Shown here: positions 20,286 through 29,734 of the stretch, piece after piece
How the letters are laid out: each line of letters begins with the position of its first letter
Position numbering within the stretch: position 1 is the first letter of the stretch
Assembly (NCBI GenBank): GCA_902603555.1
Contig: CACKVD010000003.1
Location: forward strand, 1-64,000
Length of the DNA stretch: 64,000 bases
Reading direction: 5' to 3'
Origin: an uncultured Pelagibacteraceae bacterium
Lineage (GTDB): Bacteria; Pseudomonadota; Alphaproteobacteria; Pelagibacterales; Pelagibacteraceae
Notes under the pieces: model-generated
Database searches by the model: none
What the model saw: the letters and a program-made list of their open reading frames with translations, nothing else
Told to the model about the DNA's origin: nothing
Position numbers and translations under genes: made by a program

Positions 20286-21277
20286 TAACCGCCTGTTGTA
20301 GATAAATTTTTAGTTAAACCCGTTTCACCTAGTTCTAAATAATGCGACTCTTTTTTAAATTTCATTTGTCCAAGTATTAGATCTTGCAATTCATTAATTT
20401 GATCATCCTTTTGCAATAAATGTCTAATACTTATACCTGTATTTCCAAACAAACATAATCTTAGATCACCTCTAGAGGTAATTCTTAGACGATTACAAGT
20501 TCTACAAAAATCTTTTGAATAAGGAGCTATAATTCCAAATTTCCCTCTATAGTCTGGATTTATGTAATTTAAAGAGGGTCCAGCATCCTTTCCAAAAGTT
20601 TGATAAATCCAATTATTTTTATCCAGATATTCTTTAAAGATTTTAGAGGAAACATGATACTTATTAAAATAATTTAAATTATCCCCAGTTCGCATTAATT
20701 CTATATATCTAAAATCTACTTTATTTTTTTTAATGAAATTTGCCCAAGTATCAAAATCTTTTTCAGATGTGTTGATATTCTTTAAAAGTACAGCATTAAC
20801 CTTTATATTATCAAAATTTAAATCTTGTAGATTTTGAATTCCCCTAAGAATTTCAGACAGTCTATCGTGGCCAGTTATAGTTTTAAAAGTATTTCTATCA
20901 AGACTGTCAATACTTATATTGATACCATTTAAACCACTATCAACTAGCATTTTAGCTTTTTCATCCAAATGATAACCGTTTGTTGTAATTACAACTTTTT
21001 TAATTTCAGCTTCGTTCTTTAAAATCTTAATAATTTCAAAAAAGTCTTTTCTTACTGTTGGCTCTCCTCCAGTAAGTCTAATTTTTTGTACACCTAATTT
21101 TGAGAAAACTTTTGATAATCGTTTTATCTCATCCAAGTGAAGAAATTTTCTATTATCTTTTTTATCAACTTGATAACCGTTTGGTAGACAATAACCACAC
21201 TTAAAGTTACAGACATCGGTAATTGATAGTCTTATATATGGAAATGTTCGTCCAAAAGAGTCTTTTAAAATTTGCAT
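20285..21277 (-). CDS. moaA: GTP 3',8-cyclase MoaA (radical SAM)
   Basis: CNFKCGYC, RLTGGEPTVRKDF, FCRTCNRLRITSRGDLRLCLFG, C-terminal GG. Confidence 0.97.
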   Translation of the reverse strand: MQILKDSFGRTFPYIRLSITDVCNFKCGYCLPNGYQVDKKDNRKFLHLDEIKRLSKVFSKLGVQKIRLTGGEPTVRKDFFEIIKILKNEAEIKKVVITTNGYHLDEKAKMLVDSGLNGINISIDSLDRNTFKTITGHDRLSEILRGIQNLQDLNFDNIKVNAVLLKNINTSEKDFDTWANFIKKNKVDFRYIELMRTGDNLNYFNKYHVSSKIFKEYLDKNNWIYQTFGKDAGPSLNYINPDYRGKFGIIAPYSKDFCRTCNRLRITSRGDLRLCLFGNTGISIRHLLQKDDQINELQDLILGQMKFKKESHYLELGETGLTKNLSTTGG

Positions 21278-21325
21278 TTAAAAATGATAACACAATCAAT
21301 TTTAACATGCACTAATTATGAAATT

Positions 21326-21348
21326 ACTTCCAGTCCGTAACTGGAAGT
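21326..21348 (-). terminator. Putative intrinsic terminator/hairpin downstream of the GYD gene
   Basis: ACTTCCAGT-ccgta-ACTGGAAGT, 9-bp stem, weak T-rich trail on minus strand. Confidence 0.55.
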
Positions 21349-21366
21349 TAATTTCTTAAAGTTTTC

Positions 21367-21684
21367 TTACTGCCCTGGTGCTTTATAACCAATTTTACTA
21401 GCTTTTGCTGTAGCTTTACCAAAGTCAATTGCTTCCAAGATTGTTAAATTATCAACTGCTCCTGAAGCTTCTACTACTAATTTGATAGCAGCAAAATCAT
21501 CAAAACTTGGTACATCTGTTACAACTATAAAATCATAAGAACCTCTTACTATATCCATGCTGTGCATAGTGCCACCCATTGCTTCAGTAAGTTGTTTTAC
21601 AATAGCTTTTCTATCACTTGATGGATCTTTAAGAAATCCTTGAAAAGCTTTTGCAGTGTAATTACCCATTATGTATGCTTTCAT
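21367..21684 (-). CDS. GYD domain protein
   Basis: RGSYDFIVVTDVPSFDDFAAIKLVVEASGAV matches GYD family pattern. Confidence 0.85.
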   Translation of the reverse strand: MKAYIMGNYTAKAFQGFLKDPSSDRKAIVKQLTEAMGGTMHSMDIVRGSYDFIVVTDVPSFDDFAAIKLVVEASGAVDNLTILEAIDFGKATAKASKIGYKAPGQ

Positions 21685-21788
21685 ATTATACTCCTTTTTT
21701 ATAATCTAAATGCTATCATCGTTCTTAAAATATTTGATGTGTAAAAATTACATAGTAGACACAACTTATTGTAATGTTAGATTGAGAA

Positions 21789-23231
21789 ATGTACGAAAAA
21801 TTTGGACAATTTATCGATGGAAAGTGGTCACCTTCATCTAACGGAGAAACCTACGAAGTTATTAATCCTGCTACAGAAGAAGTTTTAGGTAAAGCTTCTA
21901 AAGCTTCTCCAGACGATGTTGATAGAGCATTAAAGTCAGCTGAAAAAGGATTACAAATTTGGAAAAAAACTGCGCCATGGCAAAGAGCTTATATTATCCG
22001 GCGAATTGCCGACAAGATGAGAGAAAAACAAGATGTTCTTGCAAAATGGATGACATTAGAAGTTGGAAAACCTTTGGCTGAAGCAAAAGGTGAAATTTCA
22101 GGAGCTGCAGATATTTTTGAATGGAATGCTGAAGAGACAAAAAGAATTTTTGGTCAGACTGTAGAAAGTAGATTTGAGGATACTAGAGTGCATGTTTATT
22201 ATCAACCAGTCGGCGTTGTTGCTGCATTGTCTCCATGGAATTTTCCAGCTGTATTGTCAGCAAGAAAAATTTCTACGGCATTAGCAGCGGGTTGTTCTGT
22301 TATTATAAAACCAGATGTGATTACTCCTGGTGTTGTGATGGAGATGGTAGATATCTGCCGAGAAAGTGGGGTACCTCCAGGTGTGGTTAATCTTTTATCA
22401 GGAGATCCTCCAAGTATAGCGCAGCAGTTAATTGCATCTGATATAGTAAAAAAAATTTCAATTACAGGTTCATCAAGAGTAGGAAAATTAATATTAAAAC
22501 AAGCTGCAGATAAAGTTCAAAGAGTAACAATGGAGCTTTCAGGTCATTCACCTTTTATTGTTTTTGATGATGCAGATATAAAAAAAGCCGCAGACATGGC
22601 AATTGCTGCAAAGTTTAGAAATAATGGGCAAGTGTGTATTTCACCAAATAGATTTTATATTCATGAAAGTAAAAAGAATGAATTTGTAAATTTGTTTGTA
22701 GACAAAACAAAGAAATTAAAAATTGGCAATGGAATGGATGCTGATACTCAGTTAGGTCCTCTTACAACTCAAAAAAGATTAAACGAAGTTGAAGAATTAG
22801 TTGAAAAGACAAAACAAGAGGGAGCAAAAGTTTTATTGGGTGGCAAAAGACCTGCAGGATTTAACAAAGGTTTTTATTATGAACCTACAATATTTGATAA
22901 TGTAAAAGATGATTATACCATAATGAAACAAGAACCTTTTGGACCTCTAGTTCCAATGCTTTCTTTTAAATCTTTTGATGAAGTTATAGAAAGAGCTAAT
23001 AATCATGAACTTGGTTTATGTAGTTATGTTTGTACAAATTCTATGGAAAAAGCTCATTTAGCTTCAGAACAATTAGAAACTGGAACGGTAGGGGTTAACA
23101 CGGGCATGATTGCAATAGCGGAGGCTCCTTTTGGAGGAATTAAGCAAAGTGGCTATGGCAGAGAAGGTGGTTCCAATGCGATTAAAGATTATCTAAATGT
23201 TAAATACACTCATTTAGGAATTAAAGGTTAA
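21789..23231 (+). CDS. NAD(P)-dependent aldehyde dehydrogenase
   Basis: SPWNFPAVLSARKISTALAAG, MELSGHSPFIVFDDAD, NNGQVCISPNR. Confidence 0.93.
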   Translation: MYEKFGQFIDGKWSPSSNGETYEVINPATEEVLGKASKASPDDVDRALKSAEKGLQIWKKTAPWQRAYIIRRIADKMREKQDVLAKWMTLEVGKPLAEAKGEISGAADIFEWNAEETKRIFGQTVESRFEDTRVHVYYQPVGVVAALSPWNFPAVLSARKISTALAAGCSVIIKPDVITPGVVMEMVDICRESGVPPGVVNLLSGDPPSIAQQLIASDIVKKISITGSSRVGKLILKQAADKVQRVTMELSGHSPFIVFDDADIKKAADMAIAAKFRNNGQVCISPNRFYIHESKKNEFVNLFVDKTKKLKIGNGMDADTQLGPLTTQKRLNEVEELVEKTKQEGAKVLLGGKRPAGFNKGFYYEPTIFDNVKDDYTIMKQEPFGPLVPMLSFKSFDEVIERANNHELGLCSYVCTNSMEKAHLASEQLETGTVGVNTGMIAIAEAPFGGIKQSGYGREGGSNAIKDYLNVKYTHLGIKG

Positions 23232-23242
23232 TCTTAATTAAA

Positions 23243-23950
23243 ATGATTGAATTATTCGTAGCTTTTGGAGCAGGGTTAATAAGTTTTTTATCTCCTTGTG
23301 TCCTGCCTTTAATTCCTGGATATATATCTTACATTTCAGGAAATTCGTTAAGTGAATTAATTGAAAAAAAAAATGTAAATTTAACACCAATAATTTTATT
23401 TACATTGGGTTTCTCAATTATTTTTATTATTTTTGGAGCTGCTTCAACGTTTTTAGGTCAAGTATTACTTCAAAATTCATATGAACTAAGAATAGCTGCT
23501 GGATTATTAATAGTCATTTTTTCCCTACATATTATTGGAATAATAAATATAAAATTTTTAAATTACGAAAAAAGAATTGAAACAAAGACAAATACAAATT
23601 TTTATAGCCCCATATTAATTGGTATGGCTTTTGCGTTTGGATGGACACCTTGTATAGGACCTATCTTAGGATCAATCTTGGTTTTAGCGGCCACTGAAGA
23701 AAGTATTAATAAAGGTATTTTACTTCTGATTTCATATTCATTGGGATTAGCTTTACCCTTTGTTTTATCCGGTTATTTAATACAAAAGTTTTTAATATTT
23801 TCTAAAAATTTTAAAAAGAATATTAATTTAGTGTCTAAAATTGGTGGAATTATACTATTAATTACCGGTGTTTTAATATTAACTAACCAATTACAAGCTC
23901 TGGGATATTATTTATTAAATATTTTTCCATTCTTACAAAATTTTGGATAA
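23243..23950 (+). CDS. ccdA: Cytochrome c biogenesis protein CcdA
   Basis: GLISFLSPCVLPLIPGYISYISG and GWTPCIGPILGSIL. Confidence 0.95.
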   Translation: MIELFVAFGAGLISFLSPCVLPLIPGYISYISGNSLSELIEKKNVNLTPIILFTLGFSIIFIIFGAASTFLGQVLLQNSYELRIAAGLLIVIFSLHIIGIINIKFLNYEKRIETKTNTNFYSPILIGMAFAFGWTPCIGPILGSILVLAATEESINKGILLLISYSLGLALPFVLSGYLIQKFLIFSKNFKKNINLVSKIGGIILLITGVLILTNQLQALGYYLLNIFPFLQNFG

Positions 23951-23958
23951 TTATAATT

Positions 23959-24540
23959 ATGAAAATTTACCAAATTGATTCAAGTGCAAGAAAAGATGGC
24001 TCAACTTCAAGAGCTTTGGCAAAAAAACTTTTGGATAAAATAAAAAAACCTGATGATGAAGTTATTTATAGAGATCTAAATGATGAAATGGTTTTTGTGT
24101 CTAATTTGACAGAGTCAGGAATGAAAATAGATCCAAAAGATCAAACAGAAACACATAAAAAAATGTTCAAACTTTCAGATACACTTGTAAATGAATTGAA
24201 AGAGAGTGATATTATAATTATTTCTGCTCCAATTTATAATTATGGACCTCCAGCAACTTTAAAAGCCTGGTCGGATCTTGCAGCAAGAGTAGGGGAAACT
24301 TTTAGATTTAAACCAAATGGAAGAAGGGAAGGGTTACTAAAAAATAAGAAAGCTTATCTAGTAATTACTTCGGGTGGGACAAAACTAAATAGCAATGAGG
24401 ATTTTCTTACTCCTTGGCTGAAGTTTATTTTAAATTTTTTTGGTATAGAAAAGGTTGATGTAGTAAGTGCTGATCAAATGTCCCTAGATTATGAAAAATC
24501 AATAAAAGAAGCTGAGAAACAGATAGAAAATTTATCTTAA
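23959..24540 (+). CDS. FMN-dependent NADH-azoreductase-like flavodoxin-fold oxidoreductase
   Basis: IYQIDSSARKDGSTSRALA, IIISAPIYNYGPPATLKAW. Confidence 0.85.
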   Translation: MKIYQIDSSARKDGSTSRALAKKLLDKIKKPDDEVIYRDLNDEMVFVSNLTESGMKIDPKDQTETHKKMFKLSDTLVNELKESDIIIISAPIYNYGPPATLKAWSDLAARVGETFRFKPNGRREGLLKNKKAYLVITSGGTKLNSNEDFLTPWLKFILNFFGIEKVDVVSADQMSLDYEKSIKEAEKQIENLS

Positions 24541-25637
24541 TAATTAAATTTTCTTTTTAAATGTTTAAGCCTTCCCTCAGTGCTATCATAATCAATATAA
24601 CATCCCTGAAGAAAACGATTTCCCTCATTAGCATCATAAGTGGTTCTGCCATGTAACAATCTATAGTTATCCATCATTAACAGATCACCTGGAAGAAGTT
24701 TAAATTCTATTCTATAATTTTCTGAATTATAGAGTTCAGATATTTTTTTTCTTGCAGAATAAAATAAATCTAATTTTTCTTTATCAATTAATGGGACAAA
24801 ATCTAATCTTGGACTAAAACGTACTTGTTTGAAATTACCGTTTTCATCTAACTGAATCATTTCAGCCCAATCTTCTAAAATCACACTTTCATCAATAAAT
24901 TGAAAACGTATTTTTACCTCGGTTAAAATTTTATAATATTCTGGAAAATCTTTTTTTAGTTTCTCAGAAACAGTATATCCATCAACTAGAGTTGATAAAC
25001 CACCCGTTACTTCATTTTTTATACAATGAAGCATTTGAATACATGGCACAGGATTTCTGTATGGATTGTCAGTATGTGGAGCCAATGGTAAAGATGTATA
25101 AGCTAAGTCATTTGGATTTGGTTTTGATTTTACATTAAAAAATTCACCAAAGTTTGTACGTCTCACACTTCCTATAGAATTTGCAAAGTTTATAATAAAA
25201 TTATTTTTTGTTGGTACATTTTTAAAGATTACAAAACCATATTGATAAAAATTAATCAAGGCTTTGTACATTTCATCTGTTTCAAATAAATTTTCTTTGA
25301 ATTTGAAAGTATTTTGATCTTTAAATGAAGAGTCCCATTTTATTTTTTCAATTTGTTTAACATCATTAATATTTGAGAATTCTTTTAAAATATCAATTAT
25401 AGCAATTTTTGTTGAAGTCCCGTCATTGAATTTAATTTCTAAAAAATTACTATTTAAACTTAAATCTTTAATTTGAATGTTTTCTTGTAATTGAGTTGGG
25501 TCAAATAATCTTTGATGAGTAGACTTATCAACAAAGTTTTCTCCGTTTACTCTTTCTCTAAGCCAAAACGGGTGGATCTCTTTTTTAAGACCCTTACTTT
25601 CAAAAAATACCTTGTTATCTTTTAACTCTAATTTCAT
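24537..25637 (-). CDS. Gamma-butyrobetaine hydroxylase-like Fe(II)/2OG dioxygenase (TauD/TfdA family)
   Basis: N-terminal HPFWLRERVNGE domain; LAPHTDNPYRNPVP (HxD) and LLHGRTTY...R motifs. Confidence 0.87.
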   Translation of the reverse strand: MKLELKDNKVFFESKGLKKEIHPFWLRERVNGENFVDKSTHQRLFDPTQLQENIQIKDLSLNSNFLEIKFNDGTSTKIAIIDILKEFSNINDVKQIEKIKWDSSFKDQNTFKFKENLFETDEMYKALINFYQYGFVIFKNVPTKNNFIINFANSIGSVRRTNFGEFFNVKSKPNPNDLAYTSLPLAPHTDNPYRNPVPCIQMLHCIKNEVTGGLSTLVDGYTVSEKLKKDFPEYYKILTEVKIRFQFIDESVILEDWAEMIQLDENGNFKQVRFSPRLDFVPLIDKEKLDLFYSARKKISELYNSENYRIEFKLLPGDLLMMDNYRLLHGRTTYDANEGNRFLQGCYIDYDSTEGRLKHLKRKFNY

Positions 25638-25702
25638 GTATTTTTAAATCATTATTTAAAATTTTGCTTTAATCAATAGTAATAAAATAGTATTAGAACG
25701 TT

Positions 25703-26506
25703 GTGCAAATTTTAAAATCATCAGATTATAAACTTTATTCTAAATTCATTGAAAATTTAGCTAAGAAATTAACTAGATTTTATTACTCTAAATTAAACAA
25801 ACCCTTTAAAGTATCGAATAAACTTAGAAGTGGTTATGACCCCGTGACAACTGCGGATAAGGCTTTTGAACGATTCATCAGAAATGAGATTAAAAAAAAG
25901 TTTCCAAGTCACCAAATTATAGGTGAAGAATTTGGTTATAAAAAAACTAAAAGTGATTATTCATGGGTTATTGATCCTATCGATGGAACTCGATCATTTG
26001 TGATAGGAAATCCAACTTGGAGCAACTTAATATCTTTAAATTATAAAGGTAATCCAGTCGTAGGTCTTGCAAATTTTCCAATTCTTAAAAAGTTTTATTT
26101 TAATACTTCTTATAATTCCGCGTATGTTTCAGAAAATGGAAAGAAAAAGAAAATACTTGTTAACCAGAAAGCAACTTATTCTAAAATGAAATTAACTGCA
26201 GCTTTTCACGGCAGCCTGTCATTAAATAAACAAAAAAAAATTCCTCAAATTTTGAGAAGGATGCAATTTCCCTGCTCGGATGCTTTAAGTTATTCTCATT
26301 TTGCTGAGGGCAAACTTGATGTTGTTATTCAATGTGGAAACAAAATTTGGGATATTCATGCTTTAATACCAATTATTGAGGCTGCAAAAGGGATTGTCTC
26401 GACTTGGAAAAATTATGATGCTAAGAAAGCTGGAAATATTATTTGCTCAGCTAATAATAGTTTACATAAAAAAATGCTTAAAATTTTAAAACCAGTTTCT
26501 AGCTAG
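25703..26506 (+). CDS. hisN: Inositol monophosphatase family / histidinol-phosphatase-like
   Basis: DPVTTADKAFERFIRNEIKKKFPSHQIIGEEFG, WVIDPIDGTRSFVIG, KIWDIHALIPIIEAAKG. Confidence 0.82.
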   Translation: MQILKSSDYKLYSKFIENLAKKLTRFYYSKLNKPFKVSNKLRSGYDPVTTADKAFERFIRNEIKKKFPSHQIIGEEFGYKKTKSDYSWVIDPIDGTRSFVIGNPTWSNLISLNYKGNPVVGLANFPILKKFYFNTSYNSAYVSENGKKKKILVNQKATYSKMKLTAAFHGSLSLNKQKKIPQILRRMQFPCSDALSYSHFAEGKLDVVIQCGNKIWDIHALIPIIEAAKGIVSTWKNYDAKKAGNIICSANNSLHKKMLKILKPVSS

Positions 26507-26834
26507 TTTTACCCAAGGTATTTAAAAGAATTACACCAATAATTATTAAACTAATTCCAATAATCCCATAAAGATTTGGAATTTGCTGATATTTAAAAAC
26601 ACCAAACAGTGTTACTGCTGTTATGGTTAAACCTCCATATGTCGCGTATGTAAAACCAACTGGGATAATATTCATTGCTTTAGATAAACAAAAAATACAA
26701 GCAACTATAGATATGATACAAAAAATAGTTGGTCCAATTATTGTGAATCCATTAGTAGATTTTAAAAAACCATTTGAAGTTATTCCTAGAATGATCGCTA
26801 AAGCCAAAAAGATATAACCAGATAAATTTACCAT
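26499..26834 (-). CDS. SMR-like small transporter subunit (1)
   Basis: Four TM segments, SNGFLKSTNGFT and IPVGFTYATYGG align with EmrE layout. Confidence 0.8.
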   Translation of the reverse strand: MVNLSGYIFLALAIILGITSNGFLKSTNGFTIIGPTIFCIISIVACIFCLSKAMNIIPVGFTYATYGGLTITAVTLFGVFKYQQIPNLYGIIGISLIIIGVILLNTLGKTS

Positions 26835-26837
26835 AAA

Positions 26838-27173
26838 TTATCCTGTTTTACCCAGCAGATTAACAATTAAGACTCCTGATATAATTAATATCAAACCAAC
26901 GATTGTGAATAGATCAGGCACTTGATTGAATTTATATATTCCAACAATTGAAGTCGCTACTATGCATAAACCGGCAAAAGATGCATAGGTAATACCAACA
27001 GGTATAGTTTTCATCACTATTGAAAGAGTAAACATGCAGCCAATTATTGTAATCGCAGTAATTAGACTAGGAACTAACAATGTGAAACCATTTGCACTTT
27101 TTGCAAAACTATTTGCTGCAGTTCCTAATATGACAGCAAGTATAAGAATTAAAAAAGCTATAACGTTACTCAC
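26838..27173 (-). CDS. SMR-like small transporter subunit (2)
   Basis: Four TM segments, ANSFAKSANGFT and IPVGITYASFAG; tandem paralog of the neighbouring ORF. Confidence 0.8.
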   Translation of the reverse strand: MSNVIAFLILILAVILGTAANSFAKSANGFTLLVPSLITAITIIGCMFTLSIVMKTIPVGITYASFAGLCIVATSIVGIYKFNQVPDLFTIVGLILIISGVLIVNLLGKTG

Positions 27174-27188
27174 AAATAAAAGATATTC

Positions 27189-27452
27189 TTATTTGGTAAT
27201 TTTATCTACCAATTTTTTAATCGGGGGACCTACAAGAAGAGCAGCAATTATTGCAATTGGAAGACTTATTGACCATGCTTTAAAAAAACGGTCGACATAC
27301 TCATTGTCCATTCCAGTGTTTATATAGGTAATTATTAGTGTCATTAAAAGACTCATCCCAAATCCCATAACTAATATAAATAAAAGATTAGAATATTTTT
27401 TTGGAAACATTTTAAATACTTTGTTTTTGTAATTGAAGGTGTAGTTTTTCAA
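27189..27452 (-). CDS. DUF2798-like small membrane protein
   Basis: Two TM segments, NLLFILVMGFGMSLLMTLIITYINTG and IAIIAALLVGPPIKKLVDKI; start may be internal. Confidence 0.65.
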   Translation of the reverse strand: MKNYTFNYKNKVFKMFPKKYSNLLFILVMGFGMSLLMTLIITYINTGMDNEYVDRFFKAWSISLPIAIIAALLVGPPIKKLVDKITK

Positions 27453-27963
27453 TCATGATTAAAGGGGACTTCATAAATGGATGAACTTTATGAGCTTGAA
27501 TATAGCTATCAATAGCTTTTTGGTAATTTTTTAAAGCAGTTTGAACCAATCCTTGTCCTGATAAAGCACCAAAATGTCTTTCTTCAATATCAAGCACTCT
27601 GTCAATATCAGCTTGAGACAATTCATATTTGCCCATTAAATATAAAACTGTAGCTCTTTTATTCCATGCTTCAGCCCAATTTGGATCCATTTCTATTACT
27701 TCAGTAAATTTATTGTAAGCAGTTTCAAGTTTATTATCCATCATAGCAGATGACCCATCTGCTAACAATTTTGTTAAATTGTTTTTAGACGGATGGGTTG
27801 TCCAAAGATTCCAAATTTTGTCTTCAATTTTTTTTGAGTTTTCGAAATTTAGTGCACTTTTTAATTGTATAAATAATTTATCGATTTCTTTTTGGTGATT
27901 ATCATCAGCGAATATCGATGATGAAAATATAAAATATAAGAAAATAAACGAAACTTTTTTCAC
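27412..27963 (-). CDS. Exported TPR-repeat protein
   Basis: Signal peptide, AEAWNKRATVLYLMGKYELSQADIDRVLDIEERHFGALSGQGLVQTALKNYQKAIDSY. Confidence 0.82.
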   Translation of the reverse strand: MKKVSFIFLYFIFSSSIFADDNHQKEIDKLFIQLKSALNFENSKKIEDKIWNLWTTHPSKNNLTKLLADGSSAMMDNKLETAYNKFTEVIEMDPNWAEAWNKRATVLYLMGKYELSQADIDRVLDIEERHFGALSGQGLVQTALKNYQKAIDSYIQAHKVHPFMKSPLIMIEKLHLQLQKQSI

Positions 27964-28284
27964 TTATTTAGATATAGGAGTAGCGCCAGTTTCTAAACTA
28001 ACAATTTTTCCATCTTTATATCTATAAACAGCCATTACAGCTTCAACATTTCCATCATTAAATGTAACTAGTGAATGGTGTACGCCCACCTCATCATTTT
28101 CATAAACAACTCTTGCTTTATCCTGATTAATATCACCACTCATCGCCCATTTAATAACATCAGCTTTTCCTAAAGAATTTCCAGATTTGTGCATTATAAA
28201 CTTAAAATCATCATGTAAAAGTTCATTCATTGTTGCTTCATCTTTCTTATCAATTGCATCAGTATATCTTTTTAATATAGACAT
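27964..28284 (-). CDS. NTF2/SnoaL-like protein
   Basis: MSILKRYTDAIDKKDEATMNELLHDDFKFIMH...YRYKDGKIVSLETG. Confidence 0.72.
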   Translation of the reverse strand: MSILKRYTDAIDKKDEATMNELLHDDFKFIMHKSGNSLGKADVIKWAMSGDINQDKARVVYENDEVGVHHSLVTFNDGNVEAVMAVYRYKDGKIVSLETGATPISK

Positions 28285-28349
28285 TTATTCCCCTTAATTG
28301 TTAAAGATCACTCTCATTTGTTAATTTTAATTTATCAGAACCTAAACCT

Positions 28350-28664
28350 TTAGTGTTTAATATATGCATCTGGATAGTTAGTAAGATACTCATCTGAAAT
28401 TGGTATCATTGAAGCACTTTCTATAACAGCTCCAGCTTCCCTTCTTTTCTCAGTAAGTTGTTTATCATCCCTAAATGCTTGTAGTGCTTCCATGTTTGGA
28501 AATTGCATTACTGTATGAAGTTTTGATGGATCATCTTTTTGTGTGCCCGCAAAAATAAACTTTATTCCATGTTCTTTTAATTTTCCATCCTGAGCATAAA
28601 CCATCTCTTTCCACGTTTTAAATCCTTTAGTAATTGTAATTTCACCTTTAACTAATATTCCCAT
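28350..28664 (-). CDS. Small DUF1330/ABM-like dimeric alpha-beta barrel protein
   Basis: KLHTVMQFPNMEALQAFRDDKQLTEKRREAGA pattern. Confidence 0.62.
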   Translation of the reverse strand: MGILVKGEITITKGFKTWKEMVYAQDGKLKEHGIKFIFAGTQKDDPSKLHTVMQFPNMEALQAFRDDKQLTEKRREAGAVIESASMIPISDEYLTNYPDAYIKH

Positions 28665-28681
28665 ACGAACCTCCTTAATCG

Positions 28682-29098
28682 TTAAATATAAATTTTATCA
28701 GCTAAACCGTAACAAAGTACAGCACTTAAAATAGTTAAAAATAGCGGAGCATATATCGCTTCATCAGAAGTTTTGTCTGTATGACCAAGTTTATTTATTT
28801 TTATATTATAAAAACCAACTATAAAAGCTGACAAGTTCTGTAAAAATATAAGATTAAAGAATCCCCATGTTGCCTCTAAACCATTAGGTCTTATGAAGCC
28901 CACATAAATAGCCATAGCTACCGAACCAAAAAATATTGATCCAAAAAACCTAACCATTCCTGCACCAGTATCATCAATACCATACTGATCTAAAAAGGAC
29001 TTAGTTTGGAAAACACATCTAAATCCATAAAAAGCAAATCCTATAAAATGAATTATAAAAACTGCTAAATAAAATATTCCATTAAATTGTTCTATCAT
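28682..29098 (-). CDS. Uncharacterised integral membrane protein (138 aa)
   Basis: Four predicted hydrophobic helices; no family recognised. Confidence 0.7.
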   Translation of the reverse strand: MIEQFNGIFYLAVFIIHFIGFAFYGFRCVFQTKSFLDQYGIDDTGAGMVRFFGSIFFGSVAMAIYVGFIRPNGLEATWGFFNLIFLQNLSAFIVGFYNIKINKLGHTDKTSDEAIYAPLFLTILSAVLCYGLADKIYI

Positions 29099-29110
29099 AT
29101 TTAAAATTCC

Positions 29111-29419
29111 TTAACTAAATATTGGTCTAATCTCATCTTCAATAGTACCCTCTATTGCAACTTCTTTCAGTTGCTCTAAAAGTTTTATATATTCAGGATC
29201 TGCAGACATTTTGGCGTCAGCATCATTATCACCTTCAAACATAGTTCCAATTAAAGTTTCTCTTATTGTTCTTGGGTCCCCACCCATTTGAAAAGAAAAA
29301 TAGACATCATGGTTAGGATAATGTTTTTTTCTAACTGCTGCTAAACCTTTTCCAATTTCCATAGCTTTTCCTAGGCCGTCATCTTTTACTCTCATTGTTC
29401 TAGTATAAATTACTTTCAT
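29111..29419 (-). CDS. Uncharacterised ABM-like small protein
   Basis: MKVIYTRTMRVKDDGLGKAMEIGKGLAAVRKKHYPNHDVYFSFQMGGDP; SD present. Confidence 0.62.
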   Translation of the reverse strand: MKVIYTRTMRVKDDGLGKAMEIGKGLAAVRKKHYPNHDVYFSFQMGGDPRTIRETLIGTMFEGDNDADAKMSADPEYIKLLEQLKEVAIEGTIEDEIRPIFS

Positions 29420-29430
29420 TGTTACTCCTT

Positions 29431-29721
29431 TTATTTAGCATTAAAATCTATAATATTATCTGTACACTCAACAAATTTATGAGGTTCATAGAAATCGTTC
29501 ATAGATTCCAATTGTTTATTTATTGCATCAGGATCAGTTCCTTTCCACCAACAAAACATTGTTAAATTATCACCTGGTGTGATCCAGCTCATTTGACATT
29601 TTGCATTATCACTTGTCATTGCTTTAGTCATATCTTCCATTGACATTGAACCAGTAACTTCAATCATTTTAGCTTTTGCTTCTTTTGATTTAAAAGTATG
29701 TGTTACTATATAGTTTTTCAT
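29431..29721 (-). CDS. Uncharacterised ABM-like small protein
   Basis: MKNYIVTHTFKSKEAKAKMIE...MSWITPGDNLTMFCWWKGTDPDAINKQLES; SD present. Confidence 0.62.
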   Translation of the reverse strand: MKNYIVTHTFKSKEAKAKMIEVTGSMSMEDMTKAMTSDNAKCQMSWITPGDNLTMFCWWKGTDPDAINKQLESMNDFYEPHKFVECTDNIIDFNAK

Positions 29722-29734
29722 ATTTCTCCTTTGA

